A DNA stretch of 64,000 nucleotides, from NCBI RefSeq assembly GCF_000482465.1, contig NZ_KI519424.1:1-64000 (forward strand), given 5' to 3'. The notes beneath the pieces were generated by a model. It saw only the letters and a program-made list of their open reading frames with translations, did not search any database and was not told the origin of the DNA. Source of the stretch: Runella limosa DSM 17973 (GTDB taxonomy: Bacteria > Bacteroidota > Bacteroidia > Cytophagales > Spirosomataceae). Shown one piece after another: positions 8,366-16,172 of the stretch (positions are counted from its first letter, which is position 1; the number at the start of each line of letters is the position of its first letter). The position numbers were made by a program, and so were the translations under genes.

Positions 8366-9103
8366 TTACAACACCTTCGCTTCTGTTTTGAGTAATGAAA
8401 TGAGGGTTTCGGCTTGGTCGGCAGGAATCATCTTACAAGCACCTTTAGGGGCTGGCAAGGTGTATTTGTCCAAGGTTGCAAGCTCGTCAACGGCCACTGG
8501 CTCAACCACTTTTAGGGGCTTCGTACGGGCAGTCATAATTCCGCGCATGTTAGGAATTTTCCACTCAGCGATGGGCTCTTGGCAACCTAGTACCAAAGGA
8601 AGTGACGCTTCCAAGTTTTCTTTGCCTCCTTCAATTTCACGGGCAAACTTGGCGGTTGAACCTTCAATGTCAAGTTTCATGACAGGAGAAAATGACGGAA
8701 TTCCGAGCATTTCGCCCACCAAACTGTGAACAACGCCGCTGTTAAAATCAATGGATTCGCGTCCCATCAAAATCAAATCGTAGCCGCCTTCTTTGGCAAT
8801 GGCCGCAATTTGGGCAGCGGTAAAGTAGGAATCTTGTGGATCGCAATTGACACGAATGGCATCGTCGGCACCAATAGCTAATGCTTTACGGATTTGAGGG
8901 TCACTTTCGGCTTCGCCTACGTTCAAAACGGTGATGGTTCCTCCCAGCTTTTCTTTCAATTCAACGGCTCTGGCAAGGGCGTAGTCATCGTATGGGCCGA
9001 TGATGTACTGCACGCCTGCTTTGTTAAATTTAGTGTCATTGTCGGTAAAACTGATTTTGGCCGTTGTATCAGGTACGTTGGTAATGCAAACTAAAATTTT
9101 CAT
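8366..9103 (-). CDS. etfB: Electron transfer flavoprotein subunit beta
   Basis: 245 residues. It forms the heterodimer with EtfA and holds AMP. The family start MKILVCITNVPDTTAKISF, the middle LGGTITVLNVG and ADDAIRVN, and DLILMGRESIDFNSGVVHSL are typical. It is first in the etfBA operon. Upstream is a Bacteroidota-type -7 element (9159-9166 read on the minus strand) and a 14-nt palindrome shared with the promoter region of the dienoyl-CoA isomerase gene, which suggests joint control of fatty-acid oxidation genes (inference). Confidence 0.98.
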   Translation of the reverse strand: MKILVCITNVPDTTAKISFTDNDTKFNKAGVQYIIGPYDDYALARAVELKEKLGGTITVLNVGEAESDPQIRKALAIGADDAIRVNCDPQDSYFTAAQIAAIAKEGGYDLILMGRESIDFNSGVVHSLVGEMLGIPSFSPVMKLDIEGSTAKFAREIEGGKENLEASLPLVLGCQEPIAEWKIPNMRGIMTARTKPLKVVEPVAVDELATLDKYTLPAPKGACKMIPADQAETLISLLKTEAKVL

Positions 9104-9158
9104 GTGCTTCGTCGGGATTATTTGAAATATAACTTTAAGGAGATTTATTTTGTTGGTG

Positions 9159-9166
9159 CAAATATA
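9159..9166 (-). promoter_or_regulatory. Candidate -7 element of the etfBA promoter
   Basis: Read on the minus strand this is TATATTTG, a match to the Bacteroidota TAnnTTTG. It lies 56 bases before the etfB ATG. No good TTTG was seen at the -33 position. Confidence 0.5.
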
Positions 9167-9187
9167 TAAAGCACAAGGTTTAAAAAT

Positions 9188-9201
9188 AGTATGCTTGCAT
9201 A
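9188..9201. promoter_or_regulatory. Palindromic operator-like site between etfBA and the TPR gene
   Basis: AGTATGCTTGCATA, an inverted repeat around TT. The same 14 bases occur at 26773-26786 upstream of the dienoyl-CoA isomerase gene. It lies 22 bases behind the etfB -7 element and 10 bases before the TPR gene start, so it could act as a repressor site for either. Confidence 0.6.
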
Positions 9202-9211
9202 ATAATTTTTT

Positions 9212-9541
9212 ATGGACAATAACCGACTCGAATTACTGCTTCAATTTTACGAAGAAGATTCTCAAGACCCTTTTAATGCGTATGCGTTGGCGATGGAGTA
9301 TCTAAACAAAGACACTGCAAAGGCCAAAGTCTATTTTGATACTTTGCTGGATGAGCATCCTTCGTATTTACCAACGTATTACCATGCCGCAGCGTTGTAT
9401 GCAGCCCTCGAAAATCTCGAACGGGCCGAGGCATTGTACCAAAAAGGGATGGAATTGGCTCTCCAACAACAGAATACCAAAACATACCAAGAGTTACAAC
9501 GCGCGCATCGCCAATTCTTGGATGAACAAGAAGATTGGTAA
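9212..9541 (+). CDS. Small tetratricopeptide-repeat protein
   Basis: 109 residues, almost entirely helical repeats: DPFNAYALAMEYLNKDTAKA, HPSYLPTYYHAAALYAALENLERAEALYQKGMELALQQ. This fits about two TPR motifs, which usually mediate protein-protein contacts. No signal peptide, so cytoplasmic. It is divergent from etfBA and ends 116 bases before miaB. Conserved as a small TPR protein in related Bacteroidota; the partner is unknown. Confidence 0.85.
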   Translation: MDNNRLELLLQFYEEDSQDPFNAYALAMEYLNKDTAKAKVYFDTLLDEHPSYLPTYYHAAALYAALENLERAEALYQKGMELALQQQNTKTYQELQRAHRQFLDEQEDW

Positions 9542-9619
9542 AGCCTGGCAACAGGGAAAGCGAACCCCTTAAAGTTTGTTAAACTCTGCCACTTTGTCAG
9601 TTTTGTCGTCTATAATTTG

Positions 9620-9627
9620 TACCTTTG
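9620..9627 (+). promoter_or_regulatory. Candidate -7 element of the miaB promoter
   Basis: TACCTTTG matches TAnnTTTG and lies 30 bases before the miaB ATG. TTTG copies occur upstream at 23 and 14 bases rather than the usual ~19, so the -33 box is uncertain. Confidence 0.5.
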
Positions 9628-9657
9628 TGGTTCAATTTTTTTTAACGAATTATTGGA

Positions 9658-11097
9658 ATGATTACCTCAACACTAAAAATATTGTCGGAAAGCGATAAAG
9701 AGGCGTGCGAAGTCGTGAAAGTGAGTGAAGAAGAATTGGCAGCAGGCAAAAAACGGCTGTTTATCGAAAGCTATGGCTGTCAGATGAATTTTTCGGACAG
9801 TGAAATTGTGGCTGCAGTCATGCGAAATGCCGATTTTGCGACTACTTCTTCGGAAGACATGGCCGATGTCGTTTTCTTAAATACCTGTTCAATCCGCGAT
9901 AACGCCGAGCAGAAAGTTAGAAACCGATTGAAACACCTCAACACGTTGAAGAAAAAACGCCCAGGTATGATTGTGGGTGTGTTGGGATGTATGGCAGAAC
10001 GCCTAAAAACCAAGCTTTTGGAAGAAGAGAAAATTGTTGACATCGTGGCAGGCCCTGATTCTTACCGCGATTTGCCACGGTTGGTAGAGGAAGCAGAAAC
10101 GGGTCAAAAAGCCGTCAACGTCTTTCTCTCTCGCGAGGAGACTTACGCTGATATTTCGCCAATTCGTCTCAATTCCAACGGAATTACGGCCTACATCAGC
10201 ATCATGCGTGGCTGCGATAACATGTGTAGCTTCTGCGTAGTACCTTATACCCGTGGACGGGAGCGTAGCCGTGATCCTTTTAGCGTAGTTCGTGAAGCAA
10301 AACAACTTTTCGATGAAGGCTACCGTGAAGTAACACTTTTGGGCCAAAATGTGGATTCTTATAAGTATAGCCCCCCAACTCCCGACGGGGGAGAAGGGCA
10401 AATGGTGAATTTTGCGCAGTTGTTGGAAATGGTAGCGACCATTAGCCCAGATTTACGCGTACGTTTTAGTACTTCACACCCTAAAGATATCACCGATGAC
10501 GTACTTTGGACAATGAAAAAGTACGAAAACATCTGTAAATACATTCACTTGCCAGCGCAAAGTGGGAATAGCCGCGTGTTGAAAATTATGAACCGCACGT
10601 ACGACCGCGACTGGTACATCCAAAAAATTGACCGTATTCGCGAAATTTTAGGCGTAGATTGTGGTATTTCAACGGATATGATTACGGGCTTTTGTTCGGA
10701 AACGGAAGAAGAACACCAAGATACGTTGACGCTGATGGAGTACGTAAAATACGATTATGCGTACATGTTTGCTTACTCAGAGCGCCCAGGAACACCTGCC
10801 GCTAAGAAACTTAAAGATGACATTGCGGAGGACGTAAAAAAACGCCGTTTGCAAGAAGTGATTGCGGTACAATTGCAACACTCAGGCGAGCGTAACCAAC
10901 TGGCCGTGGGTAAAGTCCACAAAGTGTTGGTAGAAGGGCCATCTAAGCGCTCGGATGATTTCTTGTGTGGCCGCAATGACCAAAATAAAGTAGTAGTATT
11001 CCCGAAAGAAAACTTCAAAAAAGGAGACTACGTACAAGTGTTAGTAACAGAATGCTCGTCGGCTACTTTGATTGGCCATGTGGTAGAAACAGTTTAG
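9658..11097 (+). CDS. miaB: tRNA-2-methylthio-N6-dimethylallyladenosine synthase
   Basis: 479 residues. A radical-SAM methylthiotransferase that adds a methylthio group to i6A37 of tRNAs reading UNN codons. The N-terminal UPF0004 domain has the three cluster cysteines: Cys41 (ESYGCQMN), Cys77 ([13 protein letters not shown]) and Cys111 ([11 protein letters not shown]). The radical SAM cluster is Cys186, Cys190 and Cys193 ([10 protein letters not shown], then [12 protein letters not shown]). The TRAM domain is at the end ([19 protein letters not shown]). It is followed after six bases by the RpoN-type activator, so they are probably co-transcribed. Confidence 0.97.
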   Translation: MITSTLKILSESDKEACEVVKVSEEELAAGKKRLFIESYGCQMNFSDSEIVAAVMRNADFATTSSEDMADVVFLNTCSIRDNAEQKVRNRLKHLNTLKKKRPGMIVGVLGCMAERLKTKLLEEEKIVDIVAGPDSYRDLPRLVEEAETGQKAVNVFLSREETYADISPIRLNSNGITAYISIMRGCDNMCSFCVVPYTRGRERSRDPFSVVREAKQLFDEGYREVTLLGQNVDSYKYSPPTPDGGEGQMVNFAQLLEMVATISPDLRVRFSTSHPKDITDDVLWTMKKYENICKYIHLPAQSGNSRVLKIMNRTYDRDWYIQKIDRIREILGVDCGISTDMITGFCSETEEEHQDTLTLMEYVKYDYAYMFAYSERPGTPAAKKLKDDIAEDVKKRRLQEVIAVQLQHSGERNQLAVGKVHKVLVEGPSKRSDDFLCGRNDQNKVVVFPKENFKKGDYVQVLVTECSSATLIGHVVETV

Positions 11098-11103
11098 GAT
11101 ACA

Positions 11104-12450
11104 ATGACAAACCCTGAAATTCAATCCATTAAAAACCGTTTTGGCATTATCGGTAATGCGCCTGCTCTCAACTACGCCCTTAACGTAGCGATGCAGGTAG
11201 CCGCCACCGATTTGACGGTGCTCATAACGGGAGAAAGTGGAAGTGGGAAAGAGTCGTTTTCTAAGATTATTCACAATCTTAGTTCACGTAAACATGGCCC
11301 ATTTATTGCCATCAACTGCGGCGCAATTCCCGAGGGAACCATTGACTCTGAGTTGTTTGGCCACGTGAAAGGTTCGTTTACGGGAGCTATTGAAGACCGT
11401 AAAGGATATTTTGAAATTACCAACGGTGGTACAATTTTCTTGGACGAAATTGCAGAAATGCCCGTAGGTACCCAAGCACGTTTATTGCGGGTATTGGAAA
11501 ACAAGGAATTTATCCGCGTGGGGTCATCGGCAGTACAAAAAACCGATGTTCGTGTGGTAGCGGCAACAAACGTTAATTTGATTGATGCAGTGCAGCGTGG
11601 TAAGTTTCGGGAAGATTTGTATTATCGACTCAATACAGTGCCCATTGCCGTGCCGCCCCTTCGCGAACGTGGAAGCGACATCGACTTGTTGTTCCGAAAA
11701 TTCACTTCTGATTTTGCAGAACGGTACCGAATCGCACCCGTGACGCTTACGAACGAAGGGAAAGAAATGCTGATTAGTTATAATTTCCCAGGGAATATTC
11801 GTCAGTTAAAAAACATTGCCGAGCAAATCCAAATCTTAGAAGCCGAAAATAAAGTACCAATTACGCCGCAAGTTTTGGTAAAATACTTACCCAATTACGC
11901 ATCAACGACGCGCTCGATGACGTTTTTAGGAGCGGGAGGTAACAATGCCGCAGCGGGAGAGTCATTTAATGAGCGGGAATTGCTGTACAAAATTTTGTTT
12001 GACATGCGCCGCGACATGAATGACCTCAAAAAGCTGGTATTGAAGCTGTTGAGCGGCGATGCCCACCACGGAGAGATTTTGCGCGAACATGGTAGTCTAT
12101 TTAGTAGTATAGAAGCCGACACGCAGCCTTTATCAGAAACCACGAAACTGTTGCCAAGCGGAACAGCCCACAACGCATCCACAACGCAGCATTCATCTGG
12201 GTCAATGTCGAATAATACGCCCAATATTATTCAGATTTCCCCTTACGATAGCATTGAGAATGAGGTAGTGGATATTTCGCACGAAACAGCGGAGGATGAG
12301 TCGCTCTCCTTGGAGCACAAAGAGAAAGAGATGATTGTGAAGGCTTTACAACGCAGTGCTGGCAAACGAAAATACGCAGCTCAAGCCCTCGGGATTTCAG
12401 AACGAACATTGTATCGTAAGATAAAGCAGTATGATATTGAAGAAGATTAG
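11104..12450 (+). CDS. Sigma-54 interaction domain transcriptional activator
   Basis: 448 residues with no N-terminal receiver or GAF domain. The AAA+ domain starts at once: Walker A GESGSGKE at 43-50, the sigma-54 contact loop GSFTGA at 90-95 (Ser in place of the second-position Ala of GAFTGA, as often in Bacteroidota), and the Walker B region GGTIFLDEIAEM. A low-complexity linker (about 340-395) is followed by a Fis-type HTH (ALGISERTLYRKIKQY). It should open promoters bound by RpoN holoenzyme. Being without a sensory domain, it may be controlled by expression or a partner. It sits between miaB and lptE and overlaps the lptE start by 20 bases. Confidence 0.93.
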   Translation: MTNPEIQSIKNRFGIIGNAPALNYALNVAMQVAATDLTVLITGESGSGKESFSKIIHNLSSRKHGPFIAINCGAIPEGTIDSELFGHVKGSFTGAIEDRKGYFEITNGGTIFLDEIAEMPVGTQARLLRVLENKEFIRVGSSAVQKTDVRVVAATNVNLIDAVQRGKFREDLYYRLNTVPIAVPPLRERGSDIDLLFRKFTSDFAERYRIAPVTLTNEGKEMLISYNFPGNIRQLKNIAEQIQILEAENKVPITPQVLVKYLPNYASTTRSMTFLGAGGNNAAAGESFNERELLYKILFDMRRDMNDLKKLVLKLLSGDAHHGEILREHGSLFSSIEADTQPLSETTKLLPSGTAHNASTTQHSSGSMSNNTPNIIQISPYDSIENEVVDISHETAEDESLSLEHKEKEMIVKALQRSAGKRKYAAQALGISERTLYRKIKQYDIEED

Positions 12451-13102
12451 TTTTCAGTTTTCTGTTTTGGGTTTTCAGTTTAGTGTTTCCCGTTTAGAGT
12501 TTCGGGTTTTGGGTTTCGCGTTTTCTGTTTTGGGTTTTGGGTTTCGAGTTTCTGGTTTTAAACTCCAAACCTCCAACCGTAAACCCCAAACTCCAAACCA
12601 TAAACCGAAAACCCTAAACTTAATACTCCTAACGACCCTTTTATTGGCGTTGTCAGGCTGTTATTCTTTTAGAGGAACTACCCTTTCGCCCGACATAAAA
12701 AGTGTGACGATTACCAACTTTACGATGGGTACAGCGGGGGGGCCAGCCAACATGGCGTTGCAGTTTAATGAAAAAATGAAGGAGTATTACCAACGTAATA
12801 CCAGTTTGGCATTGTTACCGCTAAACGGCGATTTGCAGTTGGAGGGTTCTATTACAGCTTATGAAGTTACTCCTGCGGCACCGACTGCCAATGACCAAGC
12901 GGCCCTAAACCGACTTTCTATTACCATTCAGGTAAAGTTTACCAACAATAAAGATGAAGAAAAGAACTTCGATCAAAGTTTCTCATTCTTCAAAGATTTT
13001 CCTCAAAGTCAGACACTAAGCCAAGTTGAAAGCCGACTTGTACCCCAAATTTTGGATCAAATTGTCCAAGATATTTTTAATAAGTCGGCAGGGGACTGGT
13101 AG
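12431..13102 (+). CDS. lptE: LptE-like LPS-assembly lipoprotein, with repeat-derived N-terminal extension
   Basis: 223 residues from ATG 12431. The lipoprotein signal LILLTTLLLALSGC puts the modified Cys at residue 77, and the mature part (YSFRGTTLSPDIKSVTITNF ... VESRLVPQILDQIVQDIFN) has the LptE form. LptE plugs the LptD barrel in LPS export at the outer membrane. The stretch from about residue 7 to 63 is translated from a G/T-rich then A/C-rich degenerate repeat (FSVLGFQFSV.., KPQTPNHKPKTLN) lying between the start codon and the signal peptide. No ATG or GTG lies between the repeat and the lipobox, so either this long leader is made and removed or a weak internal start is used. The start overlaps the previous gene by 20 bases. 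Confidence 0.8.
   Translation: MILKKISFQFSVLGFQFSVSRLEFRVLGFAFSVLGFGFRVSGFKLQTSNRKPQTPNHKPKTLNLILLTTLLLALSGCYSFRGTTLSPDIKSVTITNFTMGTAGGPANMALQFNEKMKEYYQRNTSLALLPLNGDLQLEGSITAYEVTPAAPTANDQAALNRLSITIQVKFTNNKDEEKNFDQSFSFFKDFPQSQTLSQVESRLVPQILDQIVQDIFNKSAGDW
12452..12622. repeat. Degenerate GTTTTGGGTTT-type low-complexity repeat with inverted second half
   Basis: About 170 bases of near-repeats of TTTTGGGTTT / TTTCGAGTTT (12452-12562) followed by their approximate complement, CCAAACTCCAAACC and AAACCCTAAAC (12563-12622). The two halves can fold into one long imperfect hairpin. It lies inside the lptE reading frame and keeps that frame open. Confidence 0.85.
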
Positions 13103-13126
13103 GTTTTGTATAAAACGACCCCATAT

Positions 13127-13945
13127 ATGAGTAATCGTTACGTAAAAGAATCATTTTCGTACTGGACGTCGCATCCAGACGATATTACGGAGGCTGACAT
13201 TCCTCACCTCAAGGAAGCATCCGATTTGTACCCTTATTGTCAAACATTACGGGTATTGATTGCCAAAGCAACCGCACTTCATCAGCCAGAGGTGGCGGAA
13301 GTGCCTATTCAGAAAGCCGCAGCGTATTCAATAAGTCGAAATACATTGCGAAAATTAATCCAAAACGAATTTCAATGGTCGCCCAATCTCAAGAGTAAAA
13401 AATTTGAAAATGTCTTGTGGCCAGCTGATTATCAGAAAAAGGAAGTGGAATCATTGGCAAAACCCCGATGGAGCTTGCCTGAATTACCAAAAATTAGCCT
13501 TTTTGACGAACCATTAGATTCATTACAGCAGAAAACATTGATGCCAGAATTGCCACCTATTGACGACACGACATTGCGCGAGAACGTATTGCAGAATGAT
13601 TTAGAACAGATTGAGAGTTCGACAGCCGAAGAAAATGTAAAGTTACATCGAGAACTTGAACGCCAAATTCAGATGGACATCATTGATAGCTTCATCGAAA
13701 ATGAGGCCCGAATTGGTCCCATCCGCGCTAATCTGAACGACGTAGTTAATGTTGAGCCTGAAGACCTGGCCAAAAAACGAAATTCTACTGTAAAAAGAGA
13801 GGTAGTAAGCGAAGGGATGGCGAGAATCATGGTGCGGCAAGGAAAAATTGAACGGGCCATTGAAATATACGAGCAACTGATGTTGAAAAAACCAGAAAAA
13901 AAGGCGTACTTTGCCGAAAAGATAAAAGACTTAACCACGGAGTAG
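13127..13945 (+). CDS. Conserved hypothetical protein between lptE and secG
   Basis: 272 residues from ATG 13127 (a TTG seven codons upstream is less likely). No signal peptide or membrane segment. The N-terminus is helical (SFSYWTSHPDDITEADIPHL, YPYCQTLRVLIAKAT). The middle is acidic and Pro-rich. The end QGKIERAIEIYEQLMLKKPE looks like one TPR helix pair. A gene of this kind often sits next to secG in Cytophagales (from memory, not checked). It probably shares a transcript with lptE, 24 bases upstream. Function unknown. Confidence 0.75.
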   Translation: MSNRYVKESFSYWTSHPDDITEADIPHLKEASDLYPYCQTLRVLIAKATALHQPEVAEVPIQKAAAYSISRNTLRKLIQNEFQWSPNLKSKKFENVLWPADYQKKEVESLAKPRWSLPELPKISLFDEPLDSLQQKTLMPELPPIDDTTLRENVLQNDLEQIESSTAEENVKLHRELERQIQMDIIDSFIENEARIGPIRANLNDVVNVEPEDLAKKRNSTVKREVVSEGMARIMVRQGKIERAIEIYEQLMLKKPEKKAYFAEKIKDLTTE

Positions 13946-13996
13946 CAAGTGAAAGGTCAATCTTGAACTAGAAAACTCATAACTGAAAACAAAAAA

Positions 13997-14359
13997 ATGT
14001 TTACCGTATTTATCGTTGTAATTGCTATTATCGCTGTATTGTTGGTTTTAATCGTATTGGTTCAAAACTCAAAAGGAGGCGGTTTAGCAGGAGAATTTGG
14101 AGGAAGTGGTGCGAGCCAAATGTTTGGTGTAAAGCGCACAACTGACCTTTTGGAACAAATCACTTGGGGATTGGCAGGTGCCATGGCTATTTTAGCGTTG
14201 GTATCTCACTTGTTCATCGGACAACCTCAAGCGGCGGGTGGAATCAATAGCGTGAACGTAGAAAAAGCGAACCAACGTTCGTTGCCTGCGGCTCCCGCGC
14301 CTACAACGCCTGCTCCAGCAACTACACCAGCTCCTGCACAACAACCAGCGCAGAAATAA
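13997..14359 (+). CDS. secG: Preprotein translocase subunit SecG
   Basis: 120 residues. SecG is the small partner of SecYE in the inner-membrane protein channel. Two membrane segments are visible: FIVVIAIIAVLLVLIVLVQ (about 4-22) and ITWGLAGAMAILALVSHLFI. Between them lies the conserved loop QNSKGGGLAGEFGGSGASQM. The C-terminal Ala/Pro/Thr-rich tail (PAAPAPTTPAPATTPAPAQQ) is longer than in E. coli, a usual feature in Bacteroidota. ATG 13997. A terminator follows. Confidence 0.96.
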   Translation: MFTVFIVVIAIIAVLLVLIVLVQNSKGGGLAGEFGGSGASQMFGVKRTTDLLEQITWGLAGAMAILALVSHLFIGQPQAAGGINSVNVEKANQRSLPAAPAPTTPAPATTPAPAQQPAQK

Positions 14360-14390
14360 GTCAGTGCTGTTGCTTCCAAACGGAAGCCAA

Positions 14391-14427
14391 AAAAGCTCGA
14401 AGAAACCATTCTTCGAGCTTTTTTTGT
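14391..14427. terminator. Bidirectional terminator between secG and the broken lipoprotein gene
   Basis: AAAAGCTCGAAGAA (14391-14404), loop ACCA, TTCTTCGAGCTTTT (14409-14422), then further T. A 14-bp perfect stem with A- and T-runs on both sides, so it can stop transcripts from either side. Confidence 0.92.
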
Positions 14428-14500
14428 GGTTTGTTGTTGGTTTTTAGCAAGATGATTTGCTTGAAATGCGACCATTTTGGGGAAAAAATGCGTGTGCTCT

Positions 14501-14891
14501 TTATAAATTGAGCCCCGTAACATGGCCTTTTTGAACACAAACCCGAAACGAATTACTTGATTCAGACAGGTACCAGTGTTCGGTAAAAACGGCATCGTTG
14601 AGGGCCAAACCAGTTTGAAAAACCACTTCCGAAAGTGCTGCTGTTTTTCCAAAAGTTGTTTGTGTTTGTTTTGGTCGCGCGGTAGGTACAACTGATTGTC
14701 AATAAGAATCGTATCGTGCCAAAAACGGTCTGTCAAGTAGTTTTCCAAACGGCTTTTGTACTATCAATCGGGATGTCGAATCCGTAGCGTTCGGTTTCTT
14801 TGGGCGAACTCAACCCACAAGCGGTCAAAAGCCAGGAAATAATTCCCATCAGTAAGAGAAGGTTTACGTGAGGTTTACAAGTAGGTTTCAT
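14501..14891 (-). pseudogene. Lipoprotein gene broken by two one-base shifts at A-runs
   Basis: The first frame (ATG 14891) gives a lipoprotein signal MKPTCKPHVNLLLLMG ... LLTACGLSSPKE and stops early at 14733. The sense continues in the next frame (SRLENYLTDRFWHDTILIDN) and again in the third (TAALSEVVFQTGLALNDAVF ... VTGLNL) to a stop at 14501. Adding one A to the AAAA run near 14755 and one A to the AAAAA run near 14645 restores a single protein of about 130 residues. Both events are one-base losses in homopolymers, so sequencing or assembly error is as likely as real decay. It is last in the run LytTR - membrane protein - small membrane protein - lipoprotein. Function unknown. Confidence 0.7.
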
Positions 14892-14921
14892 GCGTTGAGT
14901 CGTTAGTTCCACGTCCATATT

Positions 14922-15155
14922 TTAAGGCTTTTGAACGTACCAATGACACTTCCGTTCCAATCGCTGCTGTTGGTAGTAGAGGCCACTAGGCCAATTTTTC
15001 TTCAATGGCTTGTACACTATCCAGATGGGCTTGTTTTTTTCTTCAGCTCTTTGCTGGAGCAGAGCAGCTACGTTTTCTGGTTTATTGGCCCACTGCACAA
15101 AAAAATAACCTGCAATGATTACAAAAAGGATAATGATGAGGAGAATTCGGAGCAT
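14922..15155 (-). CDS. Small single-span membrane protein
   Basis: 77 residues. One N-terminal membrane segment (MLRILLIIILFVIIAGYFFV) is followed by a polar, basic part (NKPIWIVYKPLKKNWPSGLY). It lies 11 bases after the gene at 15167-15589 and 30 bases before the broken lipoprotein gene on the same strand, so it appears to be part of one operon. No recognised family. Confidence 0.6.
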   Translation of the reverse strand: MLRILLIIILFVIIAGYFFVQWANKPENVAALLQQRAEEKNKPIWIVYKPLKKNWPSGLYYQQQRLERKCHWYVQKP

Positions 15156-15166
15156 AACTGTTGAAA

Positions 15167-15589
15167 TTAGGCGTAGGCGCTAAGGTAACTTTGGAGCGTC
15201 CCCCAATATTTGTGAGGAAGGGTGATCCGTACTCCATCAATTTGGCAATAAACCACTTTTCTAAACAAAGAAGTTGTGAGTTCCCAGTGGCGTAATTGGT
15301 GCCAAGGAAGTAGTAAAGGTTTATGACCGACTTGAAAAAATGGCATTATGTGCAAATACAGCCCTTTTTCTGTAAAAGCGATTCGGAGTAAGTTGTTGTA
15401 ACTAGCCAATCCCACCTGCCCACTTACGTTGGTATAAAAACCTTCTTGGAGAGGAGGCGTGGCATACTGGCTCGCTAAATTTTGCCAACCGCTAACGTGC
15501 GAAAAACCAAAAACGATGGCTGACCACAGTGCAGTAAAAAACAGGCAAAATGCGATGATGATTCCAACAATAAATAATGCCATTTCCAT
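15167..15589 (-). CDS. Membrane-anchored hypothetical protein
   Basis: 140 residues. One strong membrane segment (ALFIVGIIIAFCLFFTALWSAIVFGF) is followed by a soluble beta-rich part (GLASYNNLLRIAFTEKGLYL, LLLPWHQLRHWE, CQIDGVRITLPH) that looks like a PH-like or YcxB-like module, but this is not certain. It starts four bases after the LytTR gene stop, so it is translationally close to that regulator. ATG at 15589; an alternative ATG is two codons in. Confidence 0.65.
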   Translation of the reverse strand: MEMALFIVGIIIAFCLFFTALWSAIVFGFSHVSGWQNLASQYATPPLQEGFYTNVSGQVGLASYNNLLRIAFTEKGLYLHIMPFFQVGHKPLLLPWHQLRHWELTTSLFRKVVYCQIDGVRITLPHKYWGTLQSYLSAYA

Positions 15590-15593
15590 GAGT

Positions 15594-16007
15594 TTAGTTG
15601 GCTAACCGTTGGGTATGTTGAAAGATGTGATACACTTGCTGAAACACTTTGCGTTTGCGGCGCGCAATAGGTAGGCACAACCCATTTTGAAGATGCACTT
15701 CGTATTCAGGAAAATCACAGGATGAGATGGAATCGAGGTTGACCAAAAATGATTTATGTATTCGGGCAAAAGGGTAAGTTTTTAACTCTTGATTATATTC
15801 CTTTAAGGTTTTAGCCACTAGAAAACGCCGCCCATCTTTTAGGTAGATATTGCTGTAGTTGACATCACTTTGGATATAGAGTATCTGGGTGATTGGGATA
15901 CTCACAAAGCGATTCATGTAAGGCAACGTGATTTTTGGGATGGAGACTTTTCGCTGAGGAGGAGTTTTTACAAGCAGAGGCAAAGGCGGATGAGTGAGCG
16001 CGTTCAT
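15594..16007 (-). CDS. Stand-alone LytTR DNA-binding protein
   Basis: 137 residues from ATG 16007. The open frame continues upstream into the divergent kinase gene without a good start. The C-terminal ~100 residues are a LytTR domain: FVSIPITQILYIQSDVNYSN, RFLVAKTLKEYNQEL, FARIHKSFLVNL and LPIARRKRKVF. There is no receiver domain, so it is not a classic response regulator. It is divergent from the large sensor kinase gene (166 bases apart) and leads the three-gene operon down to 14501. It may control itself or the kinase (inference). Confidence 0.88.
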   Translation of the reverse strand: MNALTHPPLPLLVKTPPQRKVSIPKITLPYMNRFVSIPITQILYIQSDVNYSNIYLKDGRRFLVAKTLKEYNQELKTYPFARIHKSFLVNLDSISSCDFPEYEVHLQNGLCLPIARRKRKVFQQVYHIFQHTQRLAN

Positions 16008-16172
16008 AACTTCAAGGGGTTTTGTTTTTTGATGATTCAAAAATAAATTGGACAAAAGCCCCGAAAAACTACCGATGAATAACTGGCAGTATCTGTAAAA
16101 AGGTGGCGGGCTTGGATGTATTTTTGGTAATTTGCTACTTTGGGGATTGTTCAAAACATTGATTGGAAAAAC

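Noticed and set aside
12452-12622. CRISPR-like appearance of the GTTTT repeat
   Set aside because: No regular repeat length, no spacers and no cas genes; it is a degenerate low-complexity inverted repeat.
14227-14748. 173-codon minus frame over the secG 3' end
   Set aside because: It runs through the terminator and the secG tail. Only the part upstream makes sense, as the second section of the shifted lipoprotein gene.
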